Source: Schaalia radingae (lineage in GTDB: Bacteria; Actinomycetota; Actinomycetes; Actinomycetales; Actinomycetaceae). From it: a stretch of 64,000 nucleotides of DNA. The stretch lies in contig NZ_LT629792.1 in the NCBI RefSeq assembly GCF_900106055.1, forward strand, positions 1,674,001-1,738,000, written 5' to 3'. Under the pieces are notes generated by a model that searched no databases, was not told where the DNA came from, and saw only the letters and a program-made list of their open reading frames with translations. Numbering within the stretch: the stretch's first letter is position 1; the number at the start of each line of letters is the position of its first letter. Below are positions 47,391 to 57,924 of the stretch, piece after piece. Position numbers and translations under genes: made by a program.

Positions 47391-47546
47391 GGTGTACGAG
47401 GCTATGCAAGGGTCGGCCTTCCGTGCGCAGGCCTTAATAACGACACGCAGGCGTTTACGAGGGGCGTAGGAGCTGGCCGCCCACTGCGCGGCGCGTGTAT
47501 CTCTTAGCGGCCCGCGGGCGCTTACGAGGGCGTATAGGGGCTGACC
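47391..47546. repeat. Degenerate repeats around the 3' end of guaB3
   Basis: The word TACGAGG(G)-GTA-GG-G-TGGCC occurs three times about 61-68 bases apart, near 47393, 47455 and 47523. The last lies in the final codons of guaB3, so the region looks like decayed duplications of the gene's 3' end. Confidence 0.5.
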
Positions 47547-48646
47547 ACAACTTCGACACGCTGCAGATCCTTGACTTCCGAAAATCCGGTCGACGCCATC
47601 GTGCGCCGCAACGCGCCTACGAAGTTCAGTGAACCGTCCGCCCTGGTGGAAGGGCCGTAGAGGATCTGTTTCATCGAGCCGACTGTGCCGACGTAGGCGC
47701 GGTGGCCTCTGGGCATGTCCGGGTGGGTGGCCTCGGAGCCCCAATGCCATCCGCGGCCCGGAGCCTCCTCAGCGCGAGCCAAAGCGGCGCCCAGCATCAC
47801 CGCATCTGCACCGCAGGCAATCGCCTTAGTCACGTCGCCTGAGCGCCCAATACCACCATCGGCGATGACATGCACATATCGGCCGCCCGACTCATCCATG
47901 TAGTCACGTCGCGCGGCCGCAACATCGGCGATCGCTGTTGCGGTGGGAGCATGAACACCCAGGGACTGGCGCGTCGAATGTGCCGCTCCCCCACCAAAGC
48001 CAACCAAAACCCCCGCTGCGCCGGTACGCATGAGGTGCAGGGCAGCGGTCGTGGTGCACACGCCGCCAACGATGACCGGCACATCCAGCTCGTAAATGAA
48101 GCGCTTGAGGTTGAGCGGCTCGTGGTGAGAGGACACGTGTTCTGCGGAAACGGTGGTTCCGCGAATGACAAAGAGATCCACGCCCGCTTCGACCACCGAG
48201 CGCCAGTAGCGCTGAGTGCGTTGGGGAGACAATTTGCCGGCGACTACCACTCCGGCCTGGCGGATTTCCTGCAGGCGCGCGGTGATGAGCTCAGGCTTGA
48301 TCGGTTCGGAGTAAATCTGCTGCAGGCGTGCAATCGAGTGTTCTTCATCCAGCTGTTCAATTTCTTCCAGGACGGCGTCTGCGTCCTCGTACCGGGTCCA
48401 CAGACCGTCGAGGTCGAGCACGCCAATTCCACCGAGTTTGCCGAACTCGATCGCGGTTTTCGGACTCATCACCGAGTCCATGGGCGCTGCCATGATCGGG
48501 ATATCCACGTGGTACGCGTCAATTTGCCAGCCGACGTTGACGTCCTCAGGATCGCGGGTGCGTCTGGCTGGGATCAGTGCGATGTCATCGAGCGAATAGG
48601 CTCGCCGGCCGCGTTTTCCTCTGCCGATTTCAACTTCATAGCTCAC
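47522..48646 (-). CDS. guaB3: GuaB3-family IMP dehydrogenase/GMP reductase-related protein
   Basis: 374 residues. A TIM-barrel of the IMPDH/GMPR superfamily without CBS domains. Features: RAYSLDDIALIPARRTRDPEDV, IPIMAAPMDSVMSPKTAIEFG, VPVIVGGVCTTTAALHLMRTGA and VIADGGIGRSGDVTKAIACGADAVMLG. The loop that carries the catalytic Cys in IMPDH (GPGSICTTR) reads GGGAAHSTRQ here, without Cys, which as I recall is normal for the actinobacterial GuaB3 subfamily. Its reaction has been debated (IMPDH-like or GMP-reductase-like), so a role in guanine nucleotide balance is all that can be said. A true guaB lies 5 kb away. Confidence 0.9.
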   Translation of the reverse strand: MSYEVEIGRGKRGRRAYSLDDIALIPARRTRDPEDVNVGWQIDAYHVDIPIMAAPMDSVMSPKTAIEFGKLGGIGVLDLDGLWTRYEDADAVLEEIEQLDEEHSIARLQQIYSEPIKPELITARLQEIRQAGVVVAGKLSPQRTQRYWRSVVEAGVDLFVIRGTTVSAEHVSSHHEPLNLKRFIYELDVPVIVGGVCTTTAALHLMRTGAAGVLVGFGGGAAHSTRQSLGVHAPTATAIADVAAARRDYMDESGGRYVHVIADGGIGRSGDVTKAIACGADAVMLGAALARAEEAPGRGWHWGSEATHPDMPRGHRAYVGTVGSMKQILYGPSTRADGSLNFVGALRRTMASTGFSEVKDLQRVEVVVSPYTPS

Positions 48647-48854
48647 ACTTCGATCCTAGCTGTCCGGGTGGATGTAGTGTTCGATTCACATGAGCGCTGT
48701 CATGATAGTGCAGCTCAGCACGGGGATAGTTCACAAATGCCCACGCTTCAGTGCACACTGGACATCGACAGGCAGCACAACTAAGCGACTGACAGATCGA
48801 CCTGTCAGCGGGTGGATCAGCTCGCCAAGGGCAGCACAACAAAAGGAGCAGAAA

Positions 48855-49562
48855 ATGACGTGGACCGATGAGCCGTGGCTTGGCTTTGACCTCGAAACAA
48901 CCGGCGTCAATGTCGATGAAGACCGACTTGTCACGGCCGCCCTCGTACGTCGCGAGCACGGTGTGATGGACGCTGGAAGAGACGAGGTGCGCACGTGGCT
49001 GGCCGATCCTGGCATCGAGATTCCCGCGAGGGCGTCGGAGGTTCACGGGATTTCGACCGCGTATGCGCGCGAGCATGGCCGCCCAATCGTCGAAGTGCTT
49101 GACGAGGTTGCCTCTGCGCTGGTCGATCACTGGTCGAACGGCTTCCCGGTTGTTGCGTTTAATGGTTCGTATGACGTGAGTTTGCTTGATGCTGAGCTGC
49201 GGCGTCATGGTGCGGGCTCGCTCGCGGAACGGTTAGGGGGCGAACCCGCGCCGTTGCTGGATCCGCTCGTGCTGGATCGGGCGCTCAATCGCTATCGAAG
49301 GGGCAAACGAACGTTGGCTATTCTCGCACCGGCATACGGGGTGCCGCTGGATGAAAACGCGCACACTGCGGAAGTTGATGTTGCCATGACCTTAGATCTG
49401 TTGGCAGCGATCGCTCGCGCGTATCCGCAGATCACCACCATGAGTGGCGCCGAGGTCCATGCCTTTGAGAAGCGTGCGCACCGTGAATGGGCGATCCATT
49501 TTGAAGAATTCCTGCGCTCGAAGGGGCGTGTGGAGCACATCAACACTGAGTGGCCGCTGTAG
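48855..49562 (+). CDS. DnaQ-like 3'-5' exonuclease
   Basis: 235 residues from MTWTDEPWLGFDLETTG, with AAAGGAG before the ATG at 48855; the longer upstream frame is not supported. The exonuclease motifs are visible: Exo I FDLETTG (Asp and Glu), Exo II FNGSYDVSLLDAELRR (Asp), and Exo III HTAEVDVAMTLDL, a DEDDh arrangement with the His before the last Asp. Possibly an epsilon-like proofreading or RNase T-like enzyme; the partner is unknown. A CTGACAG/CTGTCAG hairpin at 48789-48808 lies in its leader. Divergent from guaB3. Confidence 0.9.
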   Translation: MTWTDEPWLGFDLETTGVNVDEDRLVTAALVRREHGVMDAGRDEVRTWLADPGIEIPARASEVHGISTAYAREHGRPIVEVLDEVASALVDHWSNGFPVVAFNGSYDVSLLDAELRRHGAGSLAERLGGEPAPLLDPLVLDRALNRYRRGKRTLAILAPAYGVPLDENAHTAEVDVAMTLDLLAAIARAYPQITTMSGAEVHAFEKRAHREWAIHFEEFLRSKGRVEHINTEWPL

Positions 49563-49799
49563 CCGACGGTTTACCCGCACTGTATTCGACGTTTTCACTG
49601 TCCGTCCGTGCTGGCGTGCCGCGGTGCTGTGGCCGGCCAAGTTGCAGTCTTGTCATGTTGGCATGCTGCCGACTTAGTTGTAGATGCAGCACTAGTGCCA
49701 CCTGTCACTAAGCAGATGTGCAGACTCTCTAGTTCTCTAGTCCTCTCCTCCGCTCAGTCGCTGCTTTTCCCTGTTGGCTTGGCGTTCTCTTCTCGTGGG
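49563..49799. other. Intergenic region between exonuclease and cassette copy 2
   Basis: 237 bases between converging genes. Contains CTCTAGTTCTCTAGTCCTCTCC-type short repeats near 49727-49750 but no gene, hairpin or clear terminator. Confidence 0.5.
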
Positions 49800-50435
49800 T
49801 TAGTGTCCGTGGGTTTTTTCGGCGTGGTCGGTGAGGACTTGGTGGGGTTTGGTTAACAGGAATGGGGCGCTGGTTTCTCTTGTGCTTGTAATGCTAGGGA
49901 TGGTGTGCGTGGTGCCGGTGAACGGGTTGGTTAGTGTGACGTCCCACGTGGTGGTGAGTGTGACGGTTTGGTGGGGTGATTCGTTTTGCCATGAGTGTGT
50001 GTGCACCATGTTGGGGTAGGGGTTTCCTGGGGTGGTGGTGACCAGTGGTGGGGTGTGGTCGTTGAAGTCGAATGTGTAGGTGGAGGCGTGAAGGGTGAGG
50101 GTGACGGTGTGGTTGAAGACGGTGAGGGTGTGGGTTTGGGTGGGGGTGGCGGCGTAGATGTTGGAGGGCACTTCGGTGAAGGCGTGTTGGTGTGGTTGGA
50201 TGGTCAGGCCTGCGCCGCGTAGGGTGATGGTGTTCAGGGCTGTGCGTGCGATGGTGTCGGTTGACGGAGTGGCGGGCTGGTCTGGTTCTTTTCCTTCAGG
50301 TTTTTCTGTTGGTGGTGGGGTGCATTTGTCTGCTGGTGTGGCGCCGGCTGTGCCGGTGCCGATCTTGCAGCGCACCTGCCAGCCCGGTACACGAAACCCA
50401 CCAACCGGCCCCTCAACAACCTCAACCACACCACC
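49800..50435 (-). repeat. Cassette block B, copy 2
   Basis: The inverted near-identical partner of 16286-16920. It begins exactly at the stop codon of the secreted protein gene. Confidence 0.95.
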
Positions 50436-50645
50436 AGCACCAGCGGCGTCAACATTCTCCACGCCAGCACCCTCCACACCAGGCACCGACACCGCCTCAG
50501 TAAACGAAGATTCAACAGTCACACTGCCAGCCACGTCGCTCCTCACGGTGTCATCGAAGCTTTCTAAATCGCCCGGAGGCGCAACCATTGAAGGTGATAT
50601 GAGTGGAACGAACACTGCAACAATTCTGAGAGCCCTTTTTCTCAT
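49800..50645 (-). CDS. Secreted protein of unknown function, cassette copy 2
   Basis: 281 residues with signal peptide MRKRALRIVAVFVPLISPSM. Residues from about 21 to 71 (rich in Val, Ser, Glu, Gly and Ala) are unrelated to copy 1. From VVEVVEGPVGGFRVPGW onwards the protein is essentially identical to the product of 16072-16920, including the two Cys, the Pro-rich linker and the Thr/His-rich end domain. The ATG overlaps the lipoprotein stop (ATGA). The sharp change from variable to identical sequence suggests recombination or gene conversion between the two loci. No known function recognised. Confidence 0.75.
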   Translation of the reverse strand: MRKRALRIVAVFVPLISPSMVAPPGDLESFDDTVRSDVAGSVTVESSFTEAVSVPGVEGAGVENVDAAGAGGVVEVVEGPVGGFRVPGWQVRCKIGTGTAGATPADKCTPPPTEKPEGKEPDQPATPSTDTIARTALNTITLRGAGLTIQPHQHAFTEVPSNIYAATPTQTHTLTVFNHTVTLTLHASTYTFDFNDHTPPLVTTTPGNPYPNMVHTHSWQNESPHQTVTLTTTWDVTLTNPFTGTTHTIPSITSTRETSAPFLLTKPHQVLTDHAEKTHGH

Positions 50646-51331
50646 GATTGCGCTTTCTCACTCTCGTCTTCTGCAATGAAATCTTCGGCGTGATAGCTCT
50701 TAACCAGGAACGAAGAGTTCCGCTGTAGTATTTCTAATTCGATTATCTTCTGGCTTTCTAACGCCGGATGAAGCTCTCCCCCACGATATTCGACATAGGG
50801 AGCGTTCTTTGCGTGAATCTTTACGAAGTAGAGCCCTTTAGTCTGTGGGTGCGGAATCGGTTCGCCAATCCGCGTGATTGTATAGTTCTTGCCGTCAACC
50901 CATCCCCCATCCCCATACACCCTCCCAATTAGGTCGATGTATGATTGGCAGACTTTGCATTCGGGGCTGCTGACTTTTTTGAGGGTGGTGGTGTTGCCGG
51001 TGTTGATGGAATAGGCGAGGAGGTTGAGGTAGTACTCGGCGAAGTATCGCGCCCCGAACGCGTCCATGTTGGTGGCAGCACTGGGCAGTTGTGGTTCGTG
51101 TGGTTCCACCCAGTCCACGGGCCTGCCGAGCTTCCCGTCGGGCAAGACCGGGTACTCGCCCGACATGGGTATGCTGTGGGCTGCATCGCCTGACCCGCTT
51201 TGATTGGCAGAGGCTTCAATGTTGTTGCTTTGCCCGTCTTGTGCCTGGTTGCATGCAGCCAGCATGATCATTCCGGCCACTACTGGAACAAGGAGCCTGG
51301 CGTGCGTGCCGCGTCGTGATCGTCGTGTCAT
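50642..51331 (-). CDS. DUF6318-family lipoprotein, cassette copy 2
   Basis: About 229 residues from MTRRSRRGTHARLLVP, with lipobox LAAC. The block from SIPMSGEYP through FGARYFAEYYLNLLAYS to KVCQSY is nearly identical to copy 1 at 15411-16067. After that the C-terminal third (IDLIGRVYGDGGWVDG, NAPYVEYRGGELHP) is largely different, sharing only the APYV-Y-GEL pattern and general layout of the family. It overlaps the secreted protein gene by 4 bases. A lipid-anchored surface role is inferred; function unknown. Confidence 0.8.
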   Translation of the reverse strand: MTRRSRRGTHARLLVPVVAGMIMLAACNQAQDGQSNNIEASANQSGSGDAAHSIPMSGEYPVLPDGKLGRPVDWVEPHEPQLPSAATNMDAFGARYFAEYYLNLLAYSINTGNTTTLKKVSSPECKVCQSYIDLIGRVYGDGGWVDGKNYTITRIGEPIPHPQTKGLYFVKIHAKNAPYVEYRGGELHPALESQKIIELEILQRNSSFLVKSYHAEDFIAEDESEKAQS

Positions 51332-51884
51332 GTGCACCACACTACGGAACAGTACTGCTGCCCGTACAGCCCCAATTCATAATTGTGGACCAAACTCTTT
51401 CTGCACCCACCTGTCGATCTGGAAGCCTCTCACTGGATTCATCACGGCTCTACCTCCCGATAGGTAACTCCTGACCAGTGCAAACGCCTCGTCCGTGTAA
51501 GCGGTTAGCAGCAGAACCCTCTTCAGATCGACAGACGGGGAAAGAGGGGAGGACAAGCATGCGGGAACAAGAATTCCCACAATGTGGAAAGACGCTGTAT
51601 GCGCACGCGCACCCCCACACGAAACCCTTCAGCCCACAAGAAAGCACAAGCTTGAGCCATCCCCACAAAGCACGACCCCTGTCTACCCTCGACAATCACA
51701 CGAGGCCCCGGGCATGTTCCCCCAGGTTCGAACTCGACACACACCCACAGCCCAAAGGACCCGCACTGACCCCACTGGCCAAGCATTCCCACAGGTCACA
51801 AGCCCACCCACCCAACCACACGCACCACCCACAGCCTCACAACGAACCTACCGCCACGCCAAATCGAACCTCGGGGACGAAAAG
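50940..51884 (-). repeat. Cassette block A, copy 2
   Basis: The inverted near-identical partner of 14841-15795: G/T-rich leader, candidate 21-codon leader frame at 51377-51442, and lipoprotein N-terminal half. It lacks 15 bases present in copy 1 near 15033. Confidence 0.93.
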
Positions 51885-51912
51885 AAAAAGGGGATGCGCA
51901 TGAGATATCCGG

Positions 51913-52036
51913 CCGTGCAGGTATTGTTCGGCCCGCGCCTTTCCCGTGCAGGTATTGTCGCGCCTGCGTCCTTCCCGCGCCAGTCTTGCTCGGCCTGTGT
52001 CTATCCCGTGCCGGCCTTTTCCGGCCTGCAACGCGC
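51913..52036. repeat. 31-base degenerate tandem repeat (4 copies)
   Basis: Units start CCGTGCAGGTATTGT at 51913 and 51944, CCGCGCCAGTCTTGC at 51975 and CCGTGCCGGCCTTTT at 52006. It lies between cassette copy 2 and the cupin gene. No coding frame fits it. Confidence 0.8.
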
Positions 52037-52074
52037 CGGTCTAACCCGACCTTTATATTTCTCCCGCGCGTGCC

Positions 52075-52458
52075 TTACTCGTGGTCGTCGGTGAAAAGGA
52101 TCAGTGCAATGAACACAAGCGGCTCATCACCGGTGTTCTCGATGCCATGTCGATGATGATCAGGCACAACAGTCAGATCGCCGGCCGCGACCTCAAACGT
52201 CTCATCATCAACCGCATACGTCCCGCGCCCAGCCAGAATGTAGTAGAACTCGGACTCACCCTGATGGTCATGCACTCCGATCGACTCACCCGGCTGCAGC
52301 GTGATCTCGGAGAACATCCGGCCACGCCCAAACATCTCCTCAGGCTTCAAAATGTGAGTCAGGTGCACCGTGCCTGCGCCGTCCCGCATGTGTTCGCGCG
52401 CCTCGCGCTGCATATCAGCATTACGTCGAAGAACGAAGGTGTCGTGCGTGGTCATCAT
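52075..52458 (-). CDS. Small cupin-domain protein
   Basis: About 127 residues from MMTTHDTFVLRRNADM; two adjacent ATGs at 52456-52458 and 52453-52455 share an AAGGAG site. A single cupin barrel: the first cupin motif GESIGVHDHQGESEFYYILAGRG has the two His and the Glu metal ligands, and the second, ending VVPDHHRHGIENTGD, has the fourth-ligand His. Resembles small mannose-6-phosphate-isomerase-type or polyketide-cyclase-type cupins with unknown substrate. It lies downstream of guaB on the same strand, separated by a long hairpin. Confidence 0.85.
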   Translation of the reverse strand: MMTTHDTFVLRRNADMQREAREHMRDGAGTVHLTHILKPEEMFGRGRMFSEITLQPGESIGVHDHQGESEFYYILAGRGTYAVDDETFEVAAGDLTVVPDHHRHGIENTGDEPLVFIALILFTDDHE

Positions 52459-52593
52459 GAGCTCCTTTGGCTGATCTCTACGCGGAAAAACGCCTCTCAT
52501 AGGACGTTATACCGAGCTTACAGCCGCCCGCCCTTCTACGACCAGATATCAGCCAGCGCTGCCCATGAGCACGTACGATATAGACAAGCGAGA

Positions 52594-52636
52594 GCCACCC
52601 TCGTCGCTCATCTCATGACGAATGGACGAGGGTGGC
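52594..52636 (-). terminator. Hairpin between guaB and the cupin gene
   Basis: GCCACCCTCGTC pairs perfectly with GACGAGGGTGGC over a 19-base loop. There is no U-run. It shares its stem words with the hairpins at 47316 and 12761. Confidence 0.55.
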
Positions 52637-52732
52637 CCAGGCACTGTCGCGTCGGTGCGCGGACAGGCACCCCTTCACGCGCGCAACGCAGCACGGTACG
52701 CAATAGCTGCGTCGGTGCGCGACCAGGTAAAA

Positions 52733-54316
<1,584 letters not shown>

Positions 54317-54486
54317 TCAGCGCGGGTGTGTGCGGGTCAGCCGGGGCTGCTCTGTGCACACGTCGCAGCTCCCCGGGATCAGCTCGGGCATGCGCAGAGC
54401 AGACGCACAGGTACGAGGGGGCCGGTCGCGCCGCCAGGTCAGCAGCACAGACGAGGGAGCCGTTGCGCGTCTCCACCGCAGAACAA

Positions 54487-55848
54487 TCAGCGATCCAGCG
54501 GTGCGAGCAACCCATCCTTGATAGCCGAAGCGAACGTCGGTGTGAGAGGCAGACGCGCAAAAATCAGCATCTGAGCCACGTGATATGCATCCGGCTTCCC
54601 GGGCCATGTGCGTGTTCCGGGAGCATTGTCCGGTGTCAGCTCGTGATACCAGCGGCCGGGAGCTTCTCGCAGGTATTCATCCACGTACGCCACCCACTGC
54701 GCATACAGTTCCTGAAGGCTGCGCGTGGTAATCGTCGGAGCCGACTCATCGCGCAGGTCACCCTCACCTCGTAAATCATTTTCACTGCGCGCACCACCCT
54801 TGTCGTTACCAGCATGCGACTTGCCGGCTGGATGCTCGGACAAGAAGGGGGCAATCGCGACAGCAGCGGAAATCGCTTCGCACATCACCCAGTGCATGCG
54901 CTCACGCACAACCGGCGTACCCTCGAAATCGGTGGTGTAGACGAAGCCGGGAGCGCCGTCTACGTCCCATCCATCAGCCACGGCGCGCTCAAACAGGCGT
55001 ACTGCTCCCTCGGTCATCCACGCGATGTCGTCGCCTGGTTCGCCCTCCTGCGCCAGTGCAGCATGCGCCTGGACAAACAGGCGAGCCCACTCCAGGCCGT
55101 GACCAGGCGTCACGCCAAAGGGCCGGAAGGGGTGGGCCGGCTCATCACGGTTGTAATCCGGGATAATGCGCCAGTTCGCTGAGAAGTGCTCCGGGATTCG
55201 CCACTCGTGCTGGGAAGCCTGGTCGTAGACGAAGCGGATGATTCCGCGTGCGCGGTCAAGCCACTTGCGATCCCCTGTCGCATCCCATGCAGACAGGAAG
55301 CACTCGGTGGTATGCATATTGGCGTTGATGCCGCGGTAGTCCTCTTTTCGAGTGAACGCCAGGTCCCACGATTCGCATACGCGGCCAAATTCCGGTTCCC
55401 ACCAGTAACGCTCTTCGACCCGCAGCGCCTCATCCAAAAGTTCGTTAGCCTGCGGGATCCCCGCTGCCAGCGCGGAGGTTGCCGCCAAAACGACGAAAGC
55501 GTGCGCATAAGCTTCTTTCTTGTCGAGGGCAACTTCGTGTGTGTCAGGCGTGATCGCTGAGTACCAGCCGCCGTGCTCATCATCGTGCAGGGGGCCAAGC
55601 AACGACGCGACACCGTGCTCGACAAATTCGCGCGCACTGTCATCACCTTTGAGCGCGGCCATGGCGAACACGTGTGTCATCCGGCACGTGATCCACAGTT
55701 CAATCGGCCGGGTCGGGTCAACAACTCCGTCCGCATCCAGATAGCCGAATCCGCCATCTACGCGGCTCGCGCGTGCAAAGTCGACAATCGCGTCAAATTC
55801 TTCATCGAAACCGACCATGAGATCGGTGTTGGACCAGGGCATTTCCAT
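54487..55848 (-). CDS. AGE-family epimerase/isomerase
   Basis: 453 residues. An alpha/alpha-barrel of the N-acylglucosamine 2-epimerase family, which includes mannose isomerases and cellobiose 2-epimerases. Visible features: WITCRMTHVFAMAAL with the family Arg, GGWYSAITPDTHEVALDKKEAYAHAF, NANMHTTECFLSAWDATGD with a conserved His-x2-Glu, GVTPGHGLEWARL with catalytic-type His, and KPDAYHVAQML near the end. A charged insertion of about 30 residues (around 340-370) is unusual. The length and motifs favour a sugar isomerase of the YihS/mannose-isomerase type; the sugar is not fixed. The ATG at 55846-55848 has a weak GAAGAA site. Confidence 0.85.
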   Translation of the reverse strand: MEMPWSNTDLMVGFDEEFDAIVDFARASRVDGGFGYLDADGVVDPTRPIELWITCRMTHVFAMAALKGDDSAREFVEHGVASLLGPLHDDEHGGWYSAITPDTHEVALDKKEAYAHAFVVLAATSALAAGIPQANELLDEALRVEERYWWEPEFGRVCESWDLAFTRKEDYRGINANMHTTECFLSAWDATGDRKWLDRARGIIRFVYDQASQHEWRIPEHFSANWRIIPDYNRDEPAHPFRPFGVTPGHGLEWARLFVQAHAALAQEGEPGDDIAWMTEGAVRLFERAVADGWDVDGAPGFVYTTDFEGTPVVRERMHWVMCEAISAAVAIAPFLSEHPAGKSHAGNDKGGARSENDLRGEGDLRDESAPTITTRSLQELYAQWVAYVDEYLREAPGRWYHELTPDNAPGTRTWPGKPDAYHVAQMLIFARLPLTPTFASAIKDGLLAPLDR

Positions 55849-55957
55849 TGCGGTTCTTCTTCGAGTCGGGTGCGGTTGACTATCGGTTATGACGGTGCGG
55901 GCGTTCACCGCCCTCGGCCATAGCTACATGACAGCCTAATACGGTCGGCCGTCGAGC

Positions 55958-57055
55958 TCATGGCGTGCGGCACAATTCGCGCATCAAAGCCACCGTCTCG
56001 TCGACGCATGCGCTCAGTGTGCGCACGCGCTGAATGCGCGCATCAACAATGTGGGGGGCGCGTTCTCCCACCAGCACGATATGCAGATCGTCTATGCGCG
56101 TGAGCTGCTCTATTAGCTCCTGCGCCCCTGATCCTTTGCCCATGACGATCACGACAGAGCAGCCCAGTTCGCGCCGATGCCTCTCAAATTGCCGTACGGC
56201 GCTGGCTGCGTCCGACAATCCGGTGAGCAAAATAGAGGTTGGCAGGCCTCTCCATTGCACATCCACCCCAACCATATGCGCGGCAATGAAGTTCGCAGGA
56301 TCAGCCATAATGACCAGACGGTGATGGCACCAGGCGCTCTTCGCGTTCAAAGCGGCGGATCGGGCGGAATCATGATCGCGTGCTACAGCATCATTCGCGG
56401 CGTCGTGCATGTGAGTCTTCCCATCACGGTCACGTGGGCCGCCCTCGTCACTGTGGCAGACTTTGCCAGCATGCGGAGCAAGGGCTCGTAGCACGCGCAG
56501 CACGATCGCTGTCAACATCAGTGAGGATGCGCCGCCGGGGGTTTCGCCGGCCGGGTCGTTACGAAGCGTTTCGGTGACTGGTTCGACGAAGTCAGTGTAG
56601 GTGTGGATCAGTCCGTGCGTCGCCACTGACGCTTCGACCAGCCGGGCAACCTCCGCGAAATCATCTCGTTGCACGGCATCAAGGAGCTGGTCAGGGGACG
56701 AGGGTGGCGCCGCGGGCGCCGCCGCTGCCAGGTCTCGGGCTGAAAGCTCACGCACCGTTGCCGCTGCGTTAGATGGAGCAACTCCTGAGCGGACCAGCTC
56801 GACCATTCGGGTCAGCCGCATGATGTCATCTGCAAAATAGCGACGGTGAGCACCTGCGCGTCGGCGTGGGCCCATTCCGTAGCGGCGTTCCCATGTTCGT
56901 ACCGTCGACGGGGAGATTCCCAGACGCTCGGCGACAGCTGTCACGGTGAGCGGGACGGGGCCTATTTCGGGTGGCTGGCTCGTTGACAGTGGCAGTGCGG
57001 GTGTTGCCAGTGGGGCGTGTGAGAAGTCAAATTCGCCACCGTTCGAGACGCTCAC
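55958..57055 (-). CDS. MerR-family regulator with degenerate B12-binding-like C-terminus
   Basis: 365 residues. After a disordered 35-residue start comes a MerR-type winged helix (VTAVAERLGISPSTVRTWERRYGM, then GAHRRYFADDIMRL). A helical middle (about 120-190) resembles the B12-binding helical domain of CarH/LitR-type light sensors. The last 130 residues look like a Rossmann fold, but the cobalamin-binding Asp-x-His-x2-Gly motif is missing, and a charged, His-rich insertion (GGPRDRDGKTHMHDAAND) occurs before it. So B12 or light sensing is unlikely. Target unknown. Divergent from whiB. Confidence 0.8.
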   Translation of the reverse strand: MSVSNGGEFDFSHAPLATPALPLSTSQPPEIGPVPLTVTAVAERLGISPSTVRTWERRYGMGPRRRAGAHRRYFADDIMRLTRMVELVRSGVAPSNAAATVRELSARDLAAAAPAAPPSSPDQLLDAVQRDDFAEVARLVEASVATHGLIHTYTDFVEPVTETLRNDPAGETPGGASSLMLTAIVLRVLRALAPHAGKVCHSDEGGPRDRDGKTHMHDAANDAVARDHDSARSAALNAKSAWCHHRLVIMADPANFIAAHMVGVDVQWRGLPTSILLTGLSDAASAVRQFERHRRELGCSVVIVMGKGSGAQELIEQLTRIDDLHIVLVGERAPHIVDARIQRVRTLSACVDETVALMRELCRTP

Positions 57056-57450
57056 AGTCCCTCCTTTGGTTCTCGAGGCGCTCAGCGCACTTCGCCTCGG
57101 CCCTCAGCTCTGATTCTCGCCCCTTCCTCACCTTCCTGCCACCGGAAACTTATTCACTACTTACGCACTTTCTATTCAACGAATGGCTACGAATAGGCGC
57201 GGGTCCCTCGGATCGTTCAGCTCTTAGCGTGAACAGCTGGGAATTCGCATGGAATTTTCCAGACGGTCTTGAATAAGAGCTGCACAAAAATATAGTCTTA
57301 ACTCGTGGCGATAACGGGAACAGCTCAAGATCCGAACACTTCGCACGGACCCGACGCTATTGCCTTTCATCAAAGCCGCATCAGCGGACTCAGAAACACT
57401 CTTCCGTTTCCCCTGAGAACCTATGCGCTAAAAGTCAGTGAGGAGCTCTA
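57056..57450. other. Divergent promoter region merR / whiB
   Basis: About 395 bases with no gene visible. A/T content rises towards whiB (57270-57440), suggesting its promoter and a long leader. No operator could be recognised with confidence. Confidence 0.5.
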
Positions 57451-57741
57451 ATGACCGATGTGTCACGCCTACCAGGCCCAATGATGGACGTGTGGGAATG
57501 GCAGTACGACGGTGCGTGCCGAGACATGGACACCGAGATGTTCTTCCATCCCGAAGGTGAGCGTGGTGCTGCTAGGCGGCGTCGCGCAGCAAACGCGAAA
57601 GCAGTGTGCGCTACCTGTCCCGTCATCGAGCAGTGCCGACAGCACGCACTTGCTTCTCAGGAACCCTATGGTATTTGGGGTGGCATGACCGAAGAGGAAC
57701 GTCGCGAGATCGTCCAGCGTAAACGTCGCCGCGTGTCCTGA
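57451..57741 (+). CDS. WhiB-family iron-sulfur regulator (WhiB2-like)
   Basis: 96 residues. WhiB proteins carry a 4Fe-4S cluster and bind the principal sigma factor to control transcription; WhiB2/WhmD types act in cell division. Four Cys ligands are present: C23 (DGACRD), C53 and C56 (VCATC) and C62 (EQCRQH). FFHPEGERGAARRRR and the GIWGGMTEEER turn motif fit the WhiB2 group, followed by a basic tail. AGGAG lies before the ATG. Divergent from the MerR gene and converging with groES, with a shared terminator. Confidence 0.93.
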   Translation: MTDVSRLPGPMMDVWEWQYDGACRDMDTEMFFHPEGERGAARRRRAANAKAVCATCPVIEQCRQHALASQEPYGIWGGMTEEERREIVQRKRRRVS

Positions 57742-57868
57742 TCAGGTCGCTGGCATGCCGGTCTCTTGGAGGAAATCGGCTGCCTATCTCCCAGATAAGG
57801 TCGGTGCCTACCTGAAAGTCCCGCTTAGACACACGCCTTACAGGTCAATCTGATACATGCTTTAAAAC

Positions 57869-57909
57869 AGTGGTGGGGTCCTGCAGCTCAGCTGCAGAAC
57901 CCCACCACT
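57869..57909. terminator. Shared terminator of whiB and groES
   Basis: A long stem AGTGGTGGGGT/ACCCCACCACT with inner CTGCAG/CTGCAG pairing. It lies 128 bases after the whiB stop and 15 bases after the groES stop. AAAA flanks one side and TTACTTG the other. Confidence 0.75.
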
Positions 57910-57924
57910 TACTTGTCAGTTGGC

